From Paraburkholderia sp. BL10I2N1 (GTDB lineage Bacteria > Pseudomonadota > Gammaproteobacteria > Burkholderiales > Burkholderiaceae): a stretch of 64,000 nt of DNA. The stretch lies in assembly GCF_004361815.1 (NCBI RefSeq), contig NZ_SNWA01000001.1:4030001-4094000 (forward strand), written 5' to 3'. Positions 8,868-19,531 of this stretch are shown in pieces (positions within the stretch are counted from its first letter, which is position 1; every line of letters begins with the position of its first letter). The notes beneath the pieces were generated by a model that was given only the letters and a program-made list of their open reading frames with translations, did not search any database and was not told the origin of the DNA. A program made the position numbers and the translations under genes.

Positions 8868-9485
8868 GCTCGTTCGCCGTATCGTGCCAGGTCCCTTCAT
8901 TCGAGTCCGAATGAGCTTTATTTCGCAGGTATGTCGCACTTGTAAAACATCTCGATTTGCCGCACGGTAGTTTCGGTTTGCTTCCTGTCGCCAGCCATCC
9001 AGCTTCCAGCTCCGCCCCGAGAAATATGGGAAAGAGCGGTGGCGTTCAACAATTGCCCCTGCTCAGGGCTTTCAGGCACGCAGACCTGCTCGTCTGCGTA
9101 TTGCCTCGTATCCGATCGTGGAGGAGTTCGGGCTGGCAGTCCGTGGGGTTTCGAACACAGTGCACGTTCTGTCAGGCCGTTCCCAGGCACCGCAGGCGAC
9201 TGACCTCGTCTGGCCGAGACCGTTTGCACAACCCGCCGGTCGTCGATCTCATGAAGTCCTTAAGGGTCGCACTACCCTTGATCGAATGCCGGAGAGCCGC
9301 TTGCAGGCAGATTTCGACTGAGCTTCACTGGCGTCGCGTCGGCAGCTTCGTGCTTTGCGGGTAGCGACGAAACACGTTTCCTTCGGCTTCATCCATCTTT
9401 GCTCACGGCATCAGCATGCCACGCCATGAAATGCACGCGCGGGCATTAATATGTATGACCATGAATGGCAATGAGAGGATGCTCC
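8868..9485. other. Intergenic region without recognised gene
   Basis: About 620 bases. Short open frames exist on both strands but are Cys/Arg/Ser-rich with no family resemblance or ribosome site. The immediate upstream part may hold promoters for the acyltransferase (left) and the 149-aa gene (right). Confidence 0.4.
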
Positions 9486-9935
9486 ATGAACCCATCGGTT
9501 ATCTCGGCTCTCGCTGCGCTTGTCGGCGCTGCGATTGGCGGCCTGACTTCGGTTCTTGCTTCATGGCTGACCCAACGCACCCAGGTTCGTGCGGAATGGC
9601 TGGCGCATGACCGCGTCCGTCGGCAGGAACTCTACAAGGAGTTCATCGAAGATGCGACGAAGTGCTACGTTGACGCACTGCAACACAATGAGCCGGATCT
9701 CCCTGCGCTCGGCAACCTCTACGCAAAGATCGGCCGCATGCGCGTGCAATCGTCGCGCGAAGTCGCAGACGAAGCCGACGTGATCGGACGCAAGATCGTA
9801 GACACCTACCTTGCGCCGGACAAGACCTTCATCGAGATTCGCGAGATGCTCGCGGACGGCTCGATCGACATCCTCGGCAAGTTTGGCGAGGTGTGCCGCG
9901 CAGAATTCGCGTCGCTGCGCGCCCAGCAGTTCTGA
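9486..9935 (+). CDS. Membrane-anchored hypothetical protein
   Basis: A 149-residue protein. The start at MNPSVISALAALVGAAIGG is supported by a GAGAGGA site 6 bases upstream. A single N-terminal hydrophobic helix with glycine-zipper character (residues 4-26) is followed by SWLTQRTQVRAEWLAHDRVRRQELYKEFIEDA, a long amphipathic helical cytoplasmic domain. Small proteins of this layout are widespread in proteobacteria without assigned function. It is monocistronic and convergent with the efflux operon. Confidence 0.65.
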   Translation: MNPSVISALAALVGAAIGGLTSVLASWLTQRTQVRAEWLAHDRVRRQELYKEFIEDATKCYVDALQHNEPDLPALGNLYAKIGRMRVQSSREVADEADVIGRKIVDTYLAPDKTFIEIREMLADGSIDILGKFGEVCRAEFASLRAQQF

Positions 9936-9965
9936 AACCCGCTCACGAGCCGCTCATTTCCCCAT

Positions 9966-11456
9966 TCATCGCGGCTTGAGTTCGACAGGCGGATCGGCGC
10001 GATAGCCGCCGCCGAGCGCCTTCGTCAACGCGATCTCCTGACTGAGCATCTGGCCGTTGAGCGTGAGCAGCGCGACCTGTTCCGCGATCACGGGCTGACG
10101 TGCCTCGAGCGCCGCCAGGCGGCTGGTGAGTCCGCGCTGATAGTGCGCTTCAACGCTGTCTCGCGCGAACGCGACGGATTCGATCCGTTGCTTCTGCAAC
10201 CCGGTCTCCGCATCGAGGGCCTGCAGACGGCTGCCCGTCTGCGCGACATCGCGTACCGCATTCAGGACGGCCTGGTTGTACTGCTCGATCAACAGGTTGC
10301 TGCCCTCACGTGCGCCGCCAAGGTTCGCGTTGAGCCGGCCACCATCGAAAATCGGCAGATACAGGCCAGGGATCAGGTTGATCTGCTGGCTTGCATGCGT
10401 GAAGAGGTCGGAAAGATGCAATGCGTTGTAGCCGAAGAACGCCTTGATGTCGAAGCTCGGATAGAACGCCGCCTTCGCTGCGTCGATCCGGTCGAACGAT
10501 GCCGCCACGTACCAGCGCATCGCCTGAAGATCGGGCCGCCGGGCGAGGAGTTCATAAGAGAGCGTCGCGGGCAAGGCCGCTTGCGAGCGCGGCAACGCAA
10601 CGGGCTCGATCGGGGGCAAGCCGTTCGGTCCCGCGCCGATCAATGCTCGCAACGATTCGCGAATCTGCCGTATCTGGCCTTGCGCCGAAACGATCTGTCG
10701 TTCGATGGTCAGTTGCTGCGCACGGGCTTCTTCGAGCCGGGTTCGGGGCTCGACGCCGCGCGCCGTACGCGCGTCGTGTGCATCCACCGCGAACACCGCT
10801 ACCTCGCGCGATTCGTTCAGCAGGTCGATAAGCTGGTAAGTCGTCTGAATGCCGTAGTACAGCTGCGCGACGTCGGTCGAGATTTCGAGTTCGACGGCGG
10901 ACGTCTCGGCAAGCCGCGCATTGCTCACGCCGAGCGACGCGGCGACCTGCGCGCGCTGTTTGCCCCAGATGTCGACGTTCAGACTTGCGCCAAGCCCGAC
11001 GATGCCCTCGGTGTACCAGGGGCCCGTCAGCCCCAACGCAGGTTCGTTCATCGCGAACGGGCCGAGAAAGCCGTTCGCGGAAACGTGCTCGCGATCCAGC
11101 AAGGCAAGCGCCACCACCTGAAGGCTCGACCCCGTTCTCACAAGCTCGACGTCCGACTTTGCCTGCGCGACGCGGGTTCGCGCAATCAACATCGTCGGCG
11201 CATCGGCGAGCGCCTGTTCGATGAGCGCGTCGAGCTGCGCATCGCGATAACGACTCCACCAGCGCGCGGCGGGCCAGCCATCGCGCGCGAGATGGATGTC
11301 GTCGGCGAGACTGATCTGCTCGGGCGAAATCTCGGCATACGGCGTGCCGTTTTTGTGGATCAGCGCGCAACCCGGCAGGCCGAGGCACGACGACCATGCG
11401 ATGCACAGGGCGCAGCGACGCCACGACCAGGCGCGGGGACTTGATCGCGCCTTCAT
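9966..11456 (-). CDS. NodT-family outer membrane efflux lipoprotein
   Basis: A 496-residue TolC-like channel. The N-terminal signal ends in a lipobox, CLGLPGC, with the lipidated Cys at residue 31. It is followed by the family's WWSRYRDAQLDALIEQALADAPTM opening and two outer-membrane-factor repeats rich in long coiled helices. The ATG overlaps the stop of the FUSC gene (ATGA), so translation is coupled. It is the exit duct of the tripartite pump encoded by the upstream genes of this leftward operon. Confidence 0.9.
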   Translation of the reverse strand: MKARSSPRAWSWRRCALCIAWSSCLGLPGCALIHKNGTPYAEISPEQISLADDIHLARDGWPAARWWSRYRDAQLDALIEQALADAPTMLIARTRVAQAKSDVELVRTGSSLQVVALALLDREHVSANGFLGPFAMNEPALGLTGPWYTEGIVGLGASLNVDIWGKQRAQVAASLGVSNARLAETSAVELEISTDVAQLYYGIQTTYQLIDLLNESREVAVFAVDAHDARTARGVEPRTRLEEARAQQLTIERQIVSAQGQIRQIRESLRALIGAGPNGLPPIEPVALPRSQAALPATLSYELLARRPDLQAMRWYVAASFDRIDAAKAAFYPSFDIKAFFGYNALHLSDLFTHASQQINLIPGLYLPIFDGGRLNANLGGAREGSNLLIEQYNQAVLNAVRDVAQTGSRLQALDAETGLQKQRIESVAFARDSVEAHYQRGLTSRLAALEARQPVIAEQVALLTLNGQMLSQEIALTKALGGGYRADPPVELKPR

Positions 11457-13561
11457 GTTCGTACGGCCTGGGAAGAGGACGCCGTGCCCGATGCCTCGAT
11501 GCGCCAGTCCGGCAGACCCGCTACCTGCCGCGACAGGTCTTCCGCGGCGGCGATGAGCGGCATGTTGGCTGCATCGACGGGCTGCGAGGCGATGTCGACG
11601 CGTCGCGGCGCGTGGGCCACGGGCGGATTGGCAGTAAGGTCGTCTGCGTACCGGGTGATTTCCGCGCAGGCCTGGTCCTGAGCGGCGCGCGCTGCGTAGT
11701 CCATTTGCGGACTTGCCGCACCGGCTTGCGCCGCCAGCGTGTTATTCAGCGCATTACCGGCGAGCATGATCTCGCGGCCTTGCGCGAGGACGGTTTGTGC
11801 GCGCAGTGTCAGTTGGGCCTGCTCGCCTTCCTGCCAGCCGGGCTCGAGTGCGACCCGCGACAACATCGTCTCGCAATCGGCCAGCGCGGCCCATGCCTGC
11901 AACTGACGCTGCGCAGTGGGCAATTGGTCCCGTATCTCGACGCCCGCCTGTGGCGCGCGCAGTTGCGCGGCGATGGCGCGCAGCATCGTCGCGAGTTTCT
12001 TCCGCAGCAGGTCGCCCTCGCCCTCGCGCCAGAACGACATCTGCACGAAGGTCGCCACGCCGACACCCAGCAGGATACCGACCATCCGGTCGCGGATTTC
12101 AGTGAGATTGCTGGTGGGCGCGAACTGTTCGAGCAACGCGAGCGAGAAGGTGAACATCAGCTGGACGCCGGCGTAGCCGATCCGTTCGGAACCAGCGGAT
12201 ATCCACGCGGCGAGCGCGACAACGGGCAAGGTCATCAGCAGCAGGCCGACGATGTCGTCGAGGTGCGGAATCACGAACACGACCATGAATAGCGCCAGCG
12301 CGCTGCCGATGACCGCCCCGGCGACGCGCAGCAAGGCCCGCTGCATCGATGCGCCGAGGCTCGGCAGCGCGACGATCACGCACGTCAGCATGATCGTGTG
12401 AATGCCTTGCCAGTCGACCGCGTTGTAGAACACATAGCAGACCAGCACGGCAAGCAGCGTCTTCAGCGAATAGCGCAGGTACGCGGGATTGGTCCACGCG
12501 TCGGGCGCGACCATCGGTTCGCTCGCGGGCGGTTTGCCGGGTGCGGCGCCGCTCGCAACCAGATCGGCGAATGCGTGCAGCGCGCGCTGCAATTCGGCTG
12601 CGGCGGGAAACGTATCGGCGGCCGCGCGTTCTTCAGTTGTTGCCGTGCGCACGTAGCGGTACGGCTCGCCGGTCATGACCCATTCGTCGAGCGCCGTGCA
12701 GTTCGCGCGCAACTCGCGCAGCATCGCAAGCTGCGTCGCCGAGGGGCCCGGCCCGCTGACCGGCAATTCGCTCGCGCCGCGATAGAGGCGCGACACCGTC
12801 GCAATGCATGCAAGCTGCAACGCCTGATGCTCGCGATAGTGCGCGTCACGCATTGTCGTGAACCGCAGCAGCTTTTGCAGCGTCAGCGCGCCTTGCTGGA
12901 CCGCCGTCAACGTGATCGGCGCGGCGTTCGTGCCGCCGTCGATCAGTTGCGTCAGCCGCGCTTGCAGCGCCGTCAGTTGCCGATGGATTTCCGCCTTGAG
13001 TTGCAACTGCGGTTCAGCGGGCAACAGCAGCGTATTGACCACGAGCGTCAGCGCGATCGGATAATTGACGGCGACCCAGACCCACAGCACCGCACGGATC
13101 AGCACGTCGGCCTGATCGGTCCGGTCGACGAAGCTCTGCACGTAGATGACGACGATGGCGACGATGAAGAACACGACGCCGATTTTCAGCACCCGTATCA
13201 GGTACACGCTGCCGAAGAACAGCAGACTCGCGACGACGATGCGCAGCAACGGGTAGTCGAACGTGAACTTCAGCAGCAGGATCGACAGACCGATCGCGAG
13301 CGTCGATCCAACGATGAACATCAAGCCGACCAGCCGCGTGACCACCACGTTCGACTGCGTGACATAAAACACCACCAGCAGCGACAGCGCGAGCGATGGC
13401 ACCTCGAGCGCCATCGACGCGACGATCACGATTGCGCTCGTCAGCAGGCAACGCAACATCACATTGAGACGCCCGGGAAAAGGCGCAAGCTCGCGCTTCA
13501 GGAAAGCGCCGGCATCGCGCAGCGTGACGGGCATAGGGGGCAGGTAGTCGGCGGCGGCCAT
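11453..13561 (-). CDS. FUSC-family inner membrane efflux protein (aromatic acid/fusaric acid type)
   Basis: A 702-residue protein. The start was set at MAAADYLPP with GAGGAG 5 bases upstream. It shows the FUSC/AaeB layout: an N-terminal bundle of about six hydrophobic helices (residues ~30-185), a cytoplasmic helical domain, a second bundle (residues ~365-500, including YNAVDWQGIHTIMLTCVIVALPSLGASMQ), and a second soluble domain. Family members export aromatic carboxylic acids or fusaric acid. It lies 9 bases downstream of the HlyD gene and overlaps the NodT gene. Confidence 0.9.
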   Translation of the reverse strand: MAAADYLPPMPVTLRDAGAFLKRELAPFPGRLNVMLRCLLTSAIVIVASMALEVPSLALSLLVVFYVTQSNVVVTRLVGLMFIVGSTLAIGLSILLLKFTFDYPLLRIVVASLLFFGSVYLIRVLKIGVVFFIVAIVVIYVQSFVDRTDQADVLIRAVLWVWVAVNYPIALTLVVNTLLLPAEPQLQLKAEIHRQLTALQARLTQLIDGGTNAAPITLTAVQQGALTLQKLLRFTTMRDAHYREHQALQLACIATVSRLYRGASELPVSGPGPSATQLAMLRELRANCTALDEWVMTGEPYRYVRTATTEERAAADTFPAAAELQRALHAFADLVASGAAPGKPPASEPMVAPDAWTNPAYLRYSLKTLLAVLVCYVFYNAVDWQGIHTIMLTCVIVALPSLGASMQRALLRVAGAVIGSALALFMVVFVIPHLDDIVGLLLMTLPVVALAAWISAGSERIGYAGVQLMFTFSLALLEQFAPTSNLTEIRDRMVGILLGVGVATFVQMSFWREGEGDLLRKKLATMLRAIAAQLRAPQAGVEIRDQLPTAQRQLQAWAALADCETMLSRVALEPGWQEGEQAQLTLRAQTVLAQGREIMLAGNALNNTLAAQAGAASPQMDYAARAAQDQACAEITRYADDLTANPPVAHAPRRVDIASQPVDAANMPLIAAAEDLSRQVAGLPDWRIEASGTASSSQAVRT

Positions 13562-13570
13562 GGGCACTCC

Positions 13571-14622
13571 TCAACGGCTTTCGCCGTCGTCGCCGCGCCC
13601 GGGGTGCAGCACAGCTACCGCCGACGTCCCGACGCGAAACAGCTCCGGGTTCGGATTGTCGACGCGGATCTTCACCGGGAAACGCTGCGACACATGGACC
13701 CAGTTAAGCGTGCGTTGAATGCGCGGCAAGCCGCCGGGCAAGGCCAGGCCGCCTTCATCGGGCGCCACGCCGTAGCTGATTGAATCGACGGTGCCCTGGA
13801 AGCGCTGACCCGTGTCGCTCATCAGGTAGACCGTGGCGGGCGTGCCCGTCCGGATGCCCTTGAGTTCGGTCTCGCGAAAGTTCGCGACCACGTACCAGTG
13901 GCGCGTGTCGATCAAGGTGAAGACGGGCTTGAGTGCTGACGCGAACTGCCCCGTCGATGTCTTCAGCGACACGATGCGTCCGTCGAACGGTGCTCGCACG
14001 GTCGCATATTCGAGGTTCAGCTCGGCAATCGCGATCTCGGCCATGACGACGGCACGTTGCGCGACCAGCGCGTCGACGCCGCTGACGGCGGCTGCCGCCT
14101 GCTGCGCCTGCAGTTGTGCGGCGCTGAGTTCGGCCTGCGTGGCGCGTTGCGCGCACGGTCGACGTCCTCCGCCGATACGTATCCGTGCGACAGCAGCGGC
14201 TCCATACGGTGCAGCGTATCGGATGCCTGGCCGGCCGCAGCTCGCGCGCGCTCGACGGCGGCGCGCACCGACTGGGCGTTGTACTGCTGCGCATTGACCG
14301 TGCGCTGCGTCAGCTCGATCTGGCGGTCGAGCGCGACGAGGGACGCCTTGCCCCGTGTCAGCGCTTCCTGATACGGACGCGGATCGATGCGGAACAGCAG
14401 ATCGCCCTGCTTCACCGCCTGGTTGTCGCGCACCGCCAGTTCGACGATACGCCCACTGACCTCGGGCACGACATCGATCGTATCCGCGTAGACATAGGCG
14501 TCGTCGGTGCGCGGCGCGCGGTCCAGCAGCCGGATGACGAAAAGCACCAGCAGCAACGTCACCACGACCAGGATGAGGGCCGGCCATTTTCTCTTCGATG
14601 TCCTGCTGGTAGTCGTCGCCAT
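13571..14622 (-). pseudogene. HlyD/EmrA-family membrane fusion protein, frameshifted
   Basis: The N-terminal part reads MATTTSRTSKRKWPALILVV (start supported by AGGTGG, 6 bases upstream), then the hairpin through GYVSAEDVDRAR. Homology then continues in another frame from AQRATQAELSAAQLQAQQ to the biotinyl-lipoyl-like and beta-barrel regions (VRAPFDGRIVSLKTSTGQF, VANFRETELKGIRTGTP). The frame changes near 14150-14160 within a GC-alternating tract and needs a net one-base loss. The protein would link the FUSC pump to the outer-membrane channel. The operon is probably non-functional unless this is a sequencing error. Confidence 0.8.
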
Positions 14623-14642
14623 TGCATCCACCTGAAGGACAT

Positions 14643-14927
14643 TCAATGCTGGAACAGCATCAACCAGACAGCGAGTGCGAGGAAAGTGACGAGAGTGGGA
14701 TAGACCACAGGTGAAGGTCCCAGCAGATGGTCGACCTGCAGGCGCTTGAGAATCAGATAGACGGCGACCGTGAGCACAACGCCCGCGACAATACAGAACA
14801 GCCAGTCCGGAAAGTACGCGCCAAGCACGCTAATGGATGGCGAACTTGCGCAACCCGATATGAAAATAGCCGTGATCGCAGCAATGCCGGTGGCACACTT
14901 CGGACATACGCCTCTGACGAGTGGCAT
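14643..14927 (-). CDS. ytcA: YtcA-family small membrane lipoprotein
   Basis: A 94-residue protein. The start at MPLVRGVCPKC is supported by GGAG, 6 bases upstream. The signal ends in FISGC, a lipobox. The mature part has two hydrophobic helices around LGAYFPDWLFCIVAGVVLTVAVY, the typical YtcA pattern found at the head of HlyD/FUSC efflux operons. Its stop lies 21 bases before the HlyD start, so it opens the efflux operon. Role in the pump is unknown. Confidence 0.8.
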   Translation of the reverse strand: MPLVRGVCPKCATGIAAITAIFISGCASSPSISVLGAYFPDWLFCIVAGVVLTVAVYLILKRLQVDHLLGPSPVVYPTLVTFLALAVWLMLFQH

Positions 14928-15462
14928 GTGTCGCTCCAAAGTCGTCCGTGTCGTTGGGATCGATGTCACGCTTTGCAGCTTCGCCGACGCATTCTGCCTC
15001 AACTTTCGGGGTTATGGAAAGGGGCGCTCCAATTCGGGCTGCATACCGCACGATGTCCCTTACCCGGGTATCTGCGAAGTGCGGCATAGACCATAGCGAG
15101 AAGTTGCGGTTTGTGCGGCGTCTTGAGTTCAGCAACCAGGGGTTTATACCAGTAACCGTCTCATCCATGCCTCTTCCGATATGGATTCAAGCCCGCTGCA
15201 CGGTGCCCGATCAGACGTGTGCCCTGTCGTACAGGAGACCTCGCTGCCAGTCACGCTTGCCAGCCAATCCTGACGCGTAACCAGCGGCCATCATTTGAAT
15301 GATCAAGGTGGCAGCCGTCAGTCCGGCCAGCGCGTCCGTGTTGCCCATTCCTTCCGATAGTCATGCAGCCATCCGGGCAGAGGCAAACTGACGGCCCCTG
15401 ATGTGAGGCGTCGGGCACGACGCGCGCCCGCAAGTGACTGCGGCTTGCCTTCGCTGGAACGC
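14928..15462. other. Region without intact gene
   Basis: About 530 bases upstream of the efflux operon. The leftward operon promoter should lie in the first part. Open frames here are short and not protein-like, and the right end abuts the PPK2 remnant. Confidence 0.4.
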
Positions 15463-16024
<562 letters not shown>

Positions 16025-16395
16025 CTAGCGCACCGGGACAAGGCATGGCGCGTGGAACAGCTGACCACGTGCGAGTTCACGCAACGTTTTCGACAGCACG
16101 ACCAGCCACAGTCCACCGAGCAGCATCGCCAGCACGATGCCGATGGCAGCAAACCCGGCGAAGCCCGTCACGCGATTCAGGCCAAGCGTTGCAACGGTGT
16201 AGACGCCCAGCGGGAACGTGAAGCCCCACCATCCGAGGTTGAACGGCAGTCCCTCCGTGCGATAGCGCAGCGTGAAGAAGACAGCGGTGAAGAGCCACCA
16301 GAGGCCCGCGCCCCACAGCAGCAGCGCCCCTAGCCCTACCTTCGCAAGCTCGGCGTTGTTCGGCGGTGGCGCCGAGGCGGAATGTGGCTTAGATA
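16025..16395 (-). pseudogene. TDT-family (TehA/SLAC1-like) transporter, C-terminal fragment
   Basis: Helical segments AELAKVGLGALLLWGAGLWW, FNLGWWGFTFPLGVYTVATL and IGIVLAMLLGGLWLVVLSKT match the last helices of the tellurite-resistance/dicarboxylate transporter family. The natural stop is present. The gene is interrupted on its upstream side by the IS1634-type element; the preceding part is found on the other side of it. Confidence 0.7.
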
Positions 16396-18214
16396 AGGCG
16401 TAGATATTGAATTTCGCTTGATTCTTTGGTTTGAAGATGCTACATGAAAGAACATGCACATCTTCGAAAGAAAAGTCAACGGTCATCGCTACCGCATCGC
16501 GGCGCAATCCGTGTGGGATGCGCAGCGCGGCCGCTCCGTTGCACGCCAGGTCGTGCTGGGACCGGCCGATCCACCGCGAGTCGCGGATCTGAGTGCGACC
16601 CAGACGGTGGGCACGCGCGGCGTGGGCGACGTCGGGGCGTTGATCTGGGTCGCCGAACAACTGGACCTGGTCGGGCAGATCGATCGGGCCTGCGGCGGGG
16701 TTGGCGCCAAAGGCGGCCCATCGGTGGGCGAGTTGGCGGTGGCCGTGGCGATCCAGCGCGCCTGTGCACCGGGACCCAAGCGCGAACTGGGGGAGTTTCT
16801 CGATGCAAGTCTGCCGCGCCTGTCGTGCTTGCCCGGCTCCGCCTTTACGGGCCAGGCCTTTCATCGCGTCGCGCAGCAAGTGACCGATGAGCAGCTGGAG
16901 CAGGCGCAGGTGGCCATCGCGAATGCAGCGGTCTCCCGCTTCGGGCTCTCGGCCGACGTGCTTGCGTTCGATACGACGAACTTCGATACCCACATCGACA
17001 CGCAGACGCCCGGCGAGCTGGCTCGACGTGGACACGCCAAGAGCAAGCGAGGGGACCTGCGCGTCGTCGGGCTGGGCCTGCTGGTCAGCGAGACGGGCCA
17101 TGTGCCGTTGTTGTACCGGACGTATCCCGGCAACGGATCGGACCAGGCGGTGCTTACGGCGTGCCTGGCGGGCCTGGCGCAGTTGCATGAGGCGCTGGAT
17201 AGTGCCGAGGGTCGCGAGCGGCCGGCGCAGCGCACGGTGGTGCGAGACGGCGGATTCTGGAGCCCGCAGCTCGAACTCGATCTGGATGCCGCCGGCTACT
17301 ACAGCCTCATCTCGTTGCCGCTGGGGCACAAGGCCGCGGAAGAGGCGCTGCAGATGGCGGCGCAACGCGGTGCGATGAAGCCGCTGTCGGGCAAGCTCAG
17401 TGACGTGCGGGCGGCGCGGATGCGAACGACCGTTGGCGAGTTGGACCGCACGCTCGTGGTGGTGGAGAGCCAGGAGCTGCTAGCGGGCCAGAAGCGCGGG
17501 ATCGCGGTGGCGCTGCGCAAGGCGAAGGTGGAATTGAGCACGCTGCAGGGGTTGGTCGAAAAGGGCCGCATTACGCGCAGCCGGCTGGAGCTGCGGGTCA
17601 AGAAGGCGCTCGCCCGGGAACATCTGGCGAGCTTCGTTGTGGCTACCATCGCCGGGAGCGAGCCGGCACCGACCTTGCACTGGCACGTCGATGACGCATT
17701 GCGCCGCACGCTGGAGCGCACACGGCTGGGCAGACGGGTGCTGTGTACAGATCGGCACAACTGGAGTACCGGGCGCATCGTCCACGCCTTCCGGGGGCAG
17801 TGGAATGTCGAGGAGTTGTTCCGCCGGGCGAAGAAAGGGGGTTTGGTTCCGTGGGGCCCGTCGCACCAGTGGGCCGACGGATCCCTGCGGCTGCACACGT
17901 TCGCGACCGTGCTCGGCCTGATGCTCGTGAGCCTGGCAAAGATCGCACTGCGCACCGAGGTTTCGGCCCGCCGCATGATGGACGCCCTGGCCGAAATCAG
18001 CGTGACCCTGGTGAGGACGAAGACCGGAGCAACCGGACGACGACCCACTGCGATGCTGGCGCCGGAGCTCACGGCCGAGCAGCGGCGCGCCGTGAAGGTC
18101 TTCGAGCTGCAGCGCTGGGCACCAACATTATTTCATGTATGAATTCAGAGACAATTTGGTCATCAAACAACGGCATTATCCGTCGATTTGACAGCTTGTT
18201 TTGCGAAGGTCGGG
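16396..18214. mobile_element. IS1634-family insertion sequence
   Basis: A roughly 1.8-kb insertion containing a single transposase gene and splitting the TDT transporter. A shared TACATGAAA lies close to both ends of the transposase gene (plus strand near 16442, minus strand near 18139) in an imperfect inverted arrangement. I could not fix the exact termini or a target duplication by eye, so the boundaries are approximate. Confidence 0.65.
16454..18142 (+). CDS. IS1634-family transposase
   Basis: A 562-residue DDE transposase. It begins MHIFERKVNGHRYRIAAQSV, as IS1634 transposases do. DVLAFDTTNFDTHID probably carries the first catalytic Asp, VVRDGGFWSPQLELDLDAAG the second, and GQWNVEELFRRAKKGG the catalytic Glu region with its YREK-like helix. 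The length is typical and the gene appears intact, so the element may still be active. It cuts and pastes itself between DNA sites. Confidence 0.9.
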   Translation: MHIFERKVNGHRYRIAAQSVWDAQRGRSVARQVVLGPADPPRVADLSATQTVGTRGVGDVGALIWVAEQLDLVGQIDRACGGVGAKGGPSVGELAVAVAIQRACAPGPKRELGEFLDASLPRLSCLPGSAFTGQAFHRVAQQVTDEQLEQAQVAIANAAVSRFGLSADVLAFDTTNFDTHIDTQTPGELARRGHAKSKRGDLRVVGLGLLVSETGHVPLLYRTYPGNGSDQAVLTACLAGLAQLHEALDSAEGRERPAQRTVVRDGGFWSPQLELDLDAAGYYSLISLPLGHKAAEEALQMAAQRGAMKPLSGKLSDVRAARMRTTVGELDRTLVVVESQELLAGQKRGIAVALRKAKVELSTLQGLVEKGRITRSRLELRVKKALAREHLASFVVATIAGSEPAPTLHWHVDDALRRTLERTRLGRRVLCTDRHNWSTGRIVHAFRGQWNVEELFRRAKKGGLVPWGPSHQWADGSLRLHTFATVLGLMLVSLAKIALRTEVSARRMMDALAEISVTLVRTKTGATGRRPTAMLAPELTAEQRRAVKVFELQRWAPTLFHV

Positions 18215-18545
18215 CTAGAACGCCAAGGTCACGCGCAAGGAGTGCGACGCTCGCGAGCGAGGTGCCTGCAAACGCGGCGGGCGCCGCCTGACCGAGGGTG
18301 AGCAGTCCCAGCGCGCCGGTGCCGATCGGCCCCAGCGTGAGCCAGCTCGACGGCTCCAGATCGCGATGCGGCAGCTTGTGGATGAGGAGCCGGAAGAACA
18401 CGATGGTCAGCACGGAAAATGCGAGCGGCACCGAGATTGCCCACAGCACATAACCCGCACCAATCACGAGGCGGGCCGTTGCGGCGTCGAGATGCGGCGC
18501 AAGCGTGGCGGCGCTCGACGCTGCCACTTCAGGCGCGACGACCCT
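18215..18545 (-). pseudogene. TDT-family transporter, middle fragment
   Basis: Helices ARLVIGAGYVLWAISVPLAF and IGTGALGLLTLGQAAPAAFA with the intervening LIHKLPHRDLEPSSWLTLGP match the middle of a TDT/TehA-type permease. Downstream it continues across the insertion sequence at 16395. Upstream the homology ends near 18545, where unrelated rightward sequence begins, so the N-terminal half is also missing. Confidence 0.65.
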
Positions 18546-18546
18546 G

Positions 18547-19531
18547 ACAGCGGGGCGCCATACCTGCCCTGGGGGCCGTACCTTGCGGCGGACAACGCGC
18601 GGAGATTGCGCGGCGAACTGTTCGCGGTGATCGAGGAACTGGCGCGGGCCGAAGGCTGGACGCGCGAGCGCTACGCCGACACGATGGGCCGTGCCGCAAA
18701 CGGGCCGCTCACGGACCTGTTGCCGAACATCGAACACTTCCAGGCGAATGTGATCGAGCGCCGCGCCGATATCGATGCGCGGGCGCTGCTGGCGACGCGT
18801 TCGTGGCGTTATGAGGGGCGACCGGTAAAGGCGACGAAGCAGGCGGCAAACCCGCCGACCACGAAGGGCGACCCGGACAGGCCGGAAATCACGGACCCGC
18901 GCTATGCAGACCCGGTAAAGCGCGCCGCAATGCTCGCATCGAGTCCGCTTGTGCGCGGCGCGGTGACCGGGCGCAAGTACAGCGAGGGGATTTTCGGCAC
19001 GGATGCGGACCTGCCGGAATACGTCGCGGAGCTTCGCGCGCAGGCCAAGGCAGTGAAGGACGGCGACATGACGGGCCTGGGACGATGCTTGCGACGCAGG
19101 CGAATACGCTCGACATGATCTTTAACCACCTTGCCCACAAGGCCGCCTACAGTGAATACCTGAACCAGTTTCAGGCGCATTTAACGCTTGCTCTGAAGGC
19201 GCAGGCGCAATGCCGCGCGACGCTCGAAGCCCTGGCGGAAATCAAAAACCCGCGCCCGCTCGCCTTCGTAAAACAGGCGAACATCGCGAACGGGCCGCAA
19301 CAGGTGAACAACGGCACGCCCGCCGCGACACAGGGCGGCAACGCGCCGCCCGAGCCTCACGCGCGCGGTAAAAATGGCGAGACGGCAAACAAACTATTGG
19401 AATCGAACGATGGCGAACGGATGGACGCCGGAACGGCGGGCGCGACAGGCCGAAGCAATCCGGCGTTGGAAACCGTGGGAACGCGCAACGGGGCCATTAA
19501 CGGACGCGGGCAAAGCGGCAGTGTCCAGTAA
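18547..19531 (+). pseudogene. Phage/integrative-element hypothetical gene, truncated and frameshifted
   Basis: Two frames belong together. The first, GAPYLPWGPYLAADNARRLR to AVKDGDMTGL, has no start and is fused to the transporter remnant. The second, MLATQANTLDMIFNHLAHKA through RATLEALAEIKNPR to QANIANGPQQVNNG, completes it. A one-base loss near 19075 (a Glu codon shortened) explains the shift. The NIANGPQQVNNG motif is one I recall from proteobacterial phage and plasmid proteins of unknown function. This is a remnant of an integrated element. Confidence 0.6.

Noticed and set aside
8918..9364. Overlapping short frames between the acyltransferase and the 149-aa gene
   Set aside because: Cys/Arg/Ser-rich, no start signals and no family resemblance; possibly degenerate mobile DNA but I cannot support a call.
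16025..17365. A 446-codon leftward frame opposite the transposase
   Set aside because: Only its C-terminal third is protein-like, and that is the transporter fragment. The rest is an arginine-rich shadow of the transposase gene.
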